Position numbers and translations under genes: made by a program. Positions 63,719-64,000 of a stretch of DNA of 64,000 nt are shown here, piece by piece (position 1 is the first letter of the stretch; each line of letters opens with the position of its first letter). Below the pieces are notes generated by a model, which worked only from the letters and a program-made list of their open reading frames with translations, did not search any database and was not told the DNA's origin. Location: positions 6,995,001-7,059,000 of the forward strand of contig NZ_CP107929.1 of assembly GCF_036017915.1 (NCBI RefSeq), given 5' to 3'. The stretch comes from Micromonospora sp. NBC_00421. Lineage in GTDB: Bacteria > Actinomycetota > Actinomycetes > Mycobacteriales > Micromonosporaceae.

Positions 63719-63957
63719 CCGGGCCGACGGCCGCGCGTCCCTGGCCGATGGTTCCGCCTGCCGGGCCGACCCGGTGGCCCGAGGGGGAGCGGCAGGCGTC
63801 GGCCCCGGGGCGGGGGAGCGGCCGGGCCGGATGCCGCTGCGGGGTGCGGCAAATCCCGCCCGCGTCGCGACGGCGTGCCGCCGCGTGGCAGACTCCGGCG
63901 GATAACCTTAGCGTTCGTTCATGTCGGCGACGGCGGAGTCAACCAGGGAGGCCGGTC
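63719..63957. other. Intergenic region with promoter for the last gene
   Basis: No gene is visible in these 239 bases. TAACCT at 63903-63908 is a good -10 hexamer about 50 bases before the GTG at 63958. The segment before it is Gly/Arg-coding low-complexity GC. Confidence 0.45.
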
Positions 63958-64000
63958 GTGGCGCGGGAGTTCACCAGGGTGGGCGTGGTGGGGCTGGGCA
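63958..64000 (+). CDS. Hydroxyacyl-CoA dehydrogenase, NAD-binding start (3' end outside window)
   Basis: Only the first 14 codons are present: MAREFTRVGVVGLG, the opening of a Rossmann fold like that of the complete dehydrogenase at 54511. CAGGGAGG precedes the GTG. The most likely identity is a second 3-hydroxybutyryl-CoA/hydroxyacyl-CoA dehydrogenase, but another Rossmann enzyme is possible. Confidence 0.55.
   Translation, partial: MAREFTRVGVVGLG

Overview
This is a very GC-rich actinobacterial chromosome segment. High GC in third codon positions, many GTG starts, NucS instead of MutSL, an Asp-type MurA and the gene order argS-lysA-hom-thrC / thrB-rho-rpmE-prfA / prmC-tsaC / atp operon all point to the Micromonosporaceae (Micromonospora-like). 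That assignment is inferred from gene content and style, not from a database search. Almost everything looks like conserved chromosomal core or near-core. No prophage, CRISPR array, biosynthetic cluster or intact insertion sequence was seen.

Layout. 1-6001: the 3' part of a GH13 trehalose-synthase-like enzyme, an SDR reductase, two small membrane proteins, a Gfo/Idh/MocA oxidoreductase, a DUF2795 protein and an erythromycin-esterase-family protein. 6129-8961: an autoregulated tetR-mmpL efflux unit with a duplicated perfect operator. 9001-13302: an HxlR regulator, a stand-alone LigD-type polymerase, tRNA-Arg(CCG), an eroded IS630-derived transposase gene, and a DUF3105-DUF305 membrane pair. 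13401-30901: argS, lysA, hom, thrC, then an inserted block (RND pump, polysaccharide deacetylase, MFS transporter, membrane protein), then thrB, rho, rpmE, prfA. 30923-38585: a GGDEF diguanylate cyclase, prmC-tsaC-tyrosine phosphatase, a class A PBP, and an NAD(P)-binding epimerase-like protein.

38593-48522 holds the F1Fo ATP synthase genes. A putative 35-codon leaderless ORF is followed by two AtpI/AtpZ-type genes and atpBEFHAGD. A strong terminator follows atpD. A LytR-CpsA-Psr gene then separates atpD from atpC, which has its own promoter and is followed by DUF2550. 48535-57579: a methyltransferase, a two-component system, a DedA protein, a VOC protein, an ATP:cobalamin adenosyltransferase, murA, hydroxybutyryl-CoA dehydrogenase, an ABC-2 exporter and a double DUF1540 protein. 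58151-64000: a secreted lysozyme-like protein, DUF4126, nucS, aldehyde dehydrogenase, an FHA protein, an alpha/beta hydrolase and the start of a second hydroxyacyl-CoA dehydrogenase.

Three themes cut across the window. First, at least ten genes have a (T/C)ANNNT -10-like hexamer 6-8 bases before the start codon and no Shine-Dalgarno, which suggests leaderless mRNAs and helps fix the starts. Second, three long near-perfect extragenic palindromes and three short-period tandem repeats lie in intergenic gaps, mostly between convergent genes. Third, two textbook operons (thr and atp) are broken by inserted genes, and each downstream orphan (thrB, atpC) appears to have gained its own promoter. I did not find a convincing new multi-gene system. 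The best leads are the small ORF heading the atp operon, the split atpC, the palindrome family and the eroded transposase.
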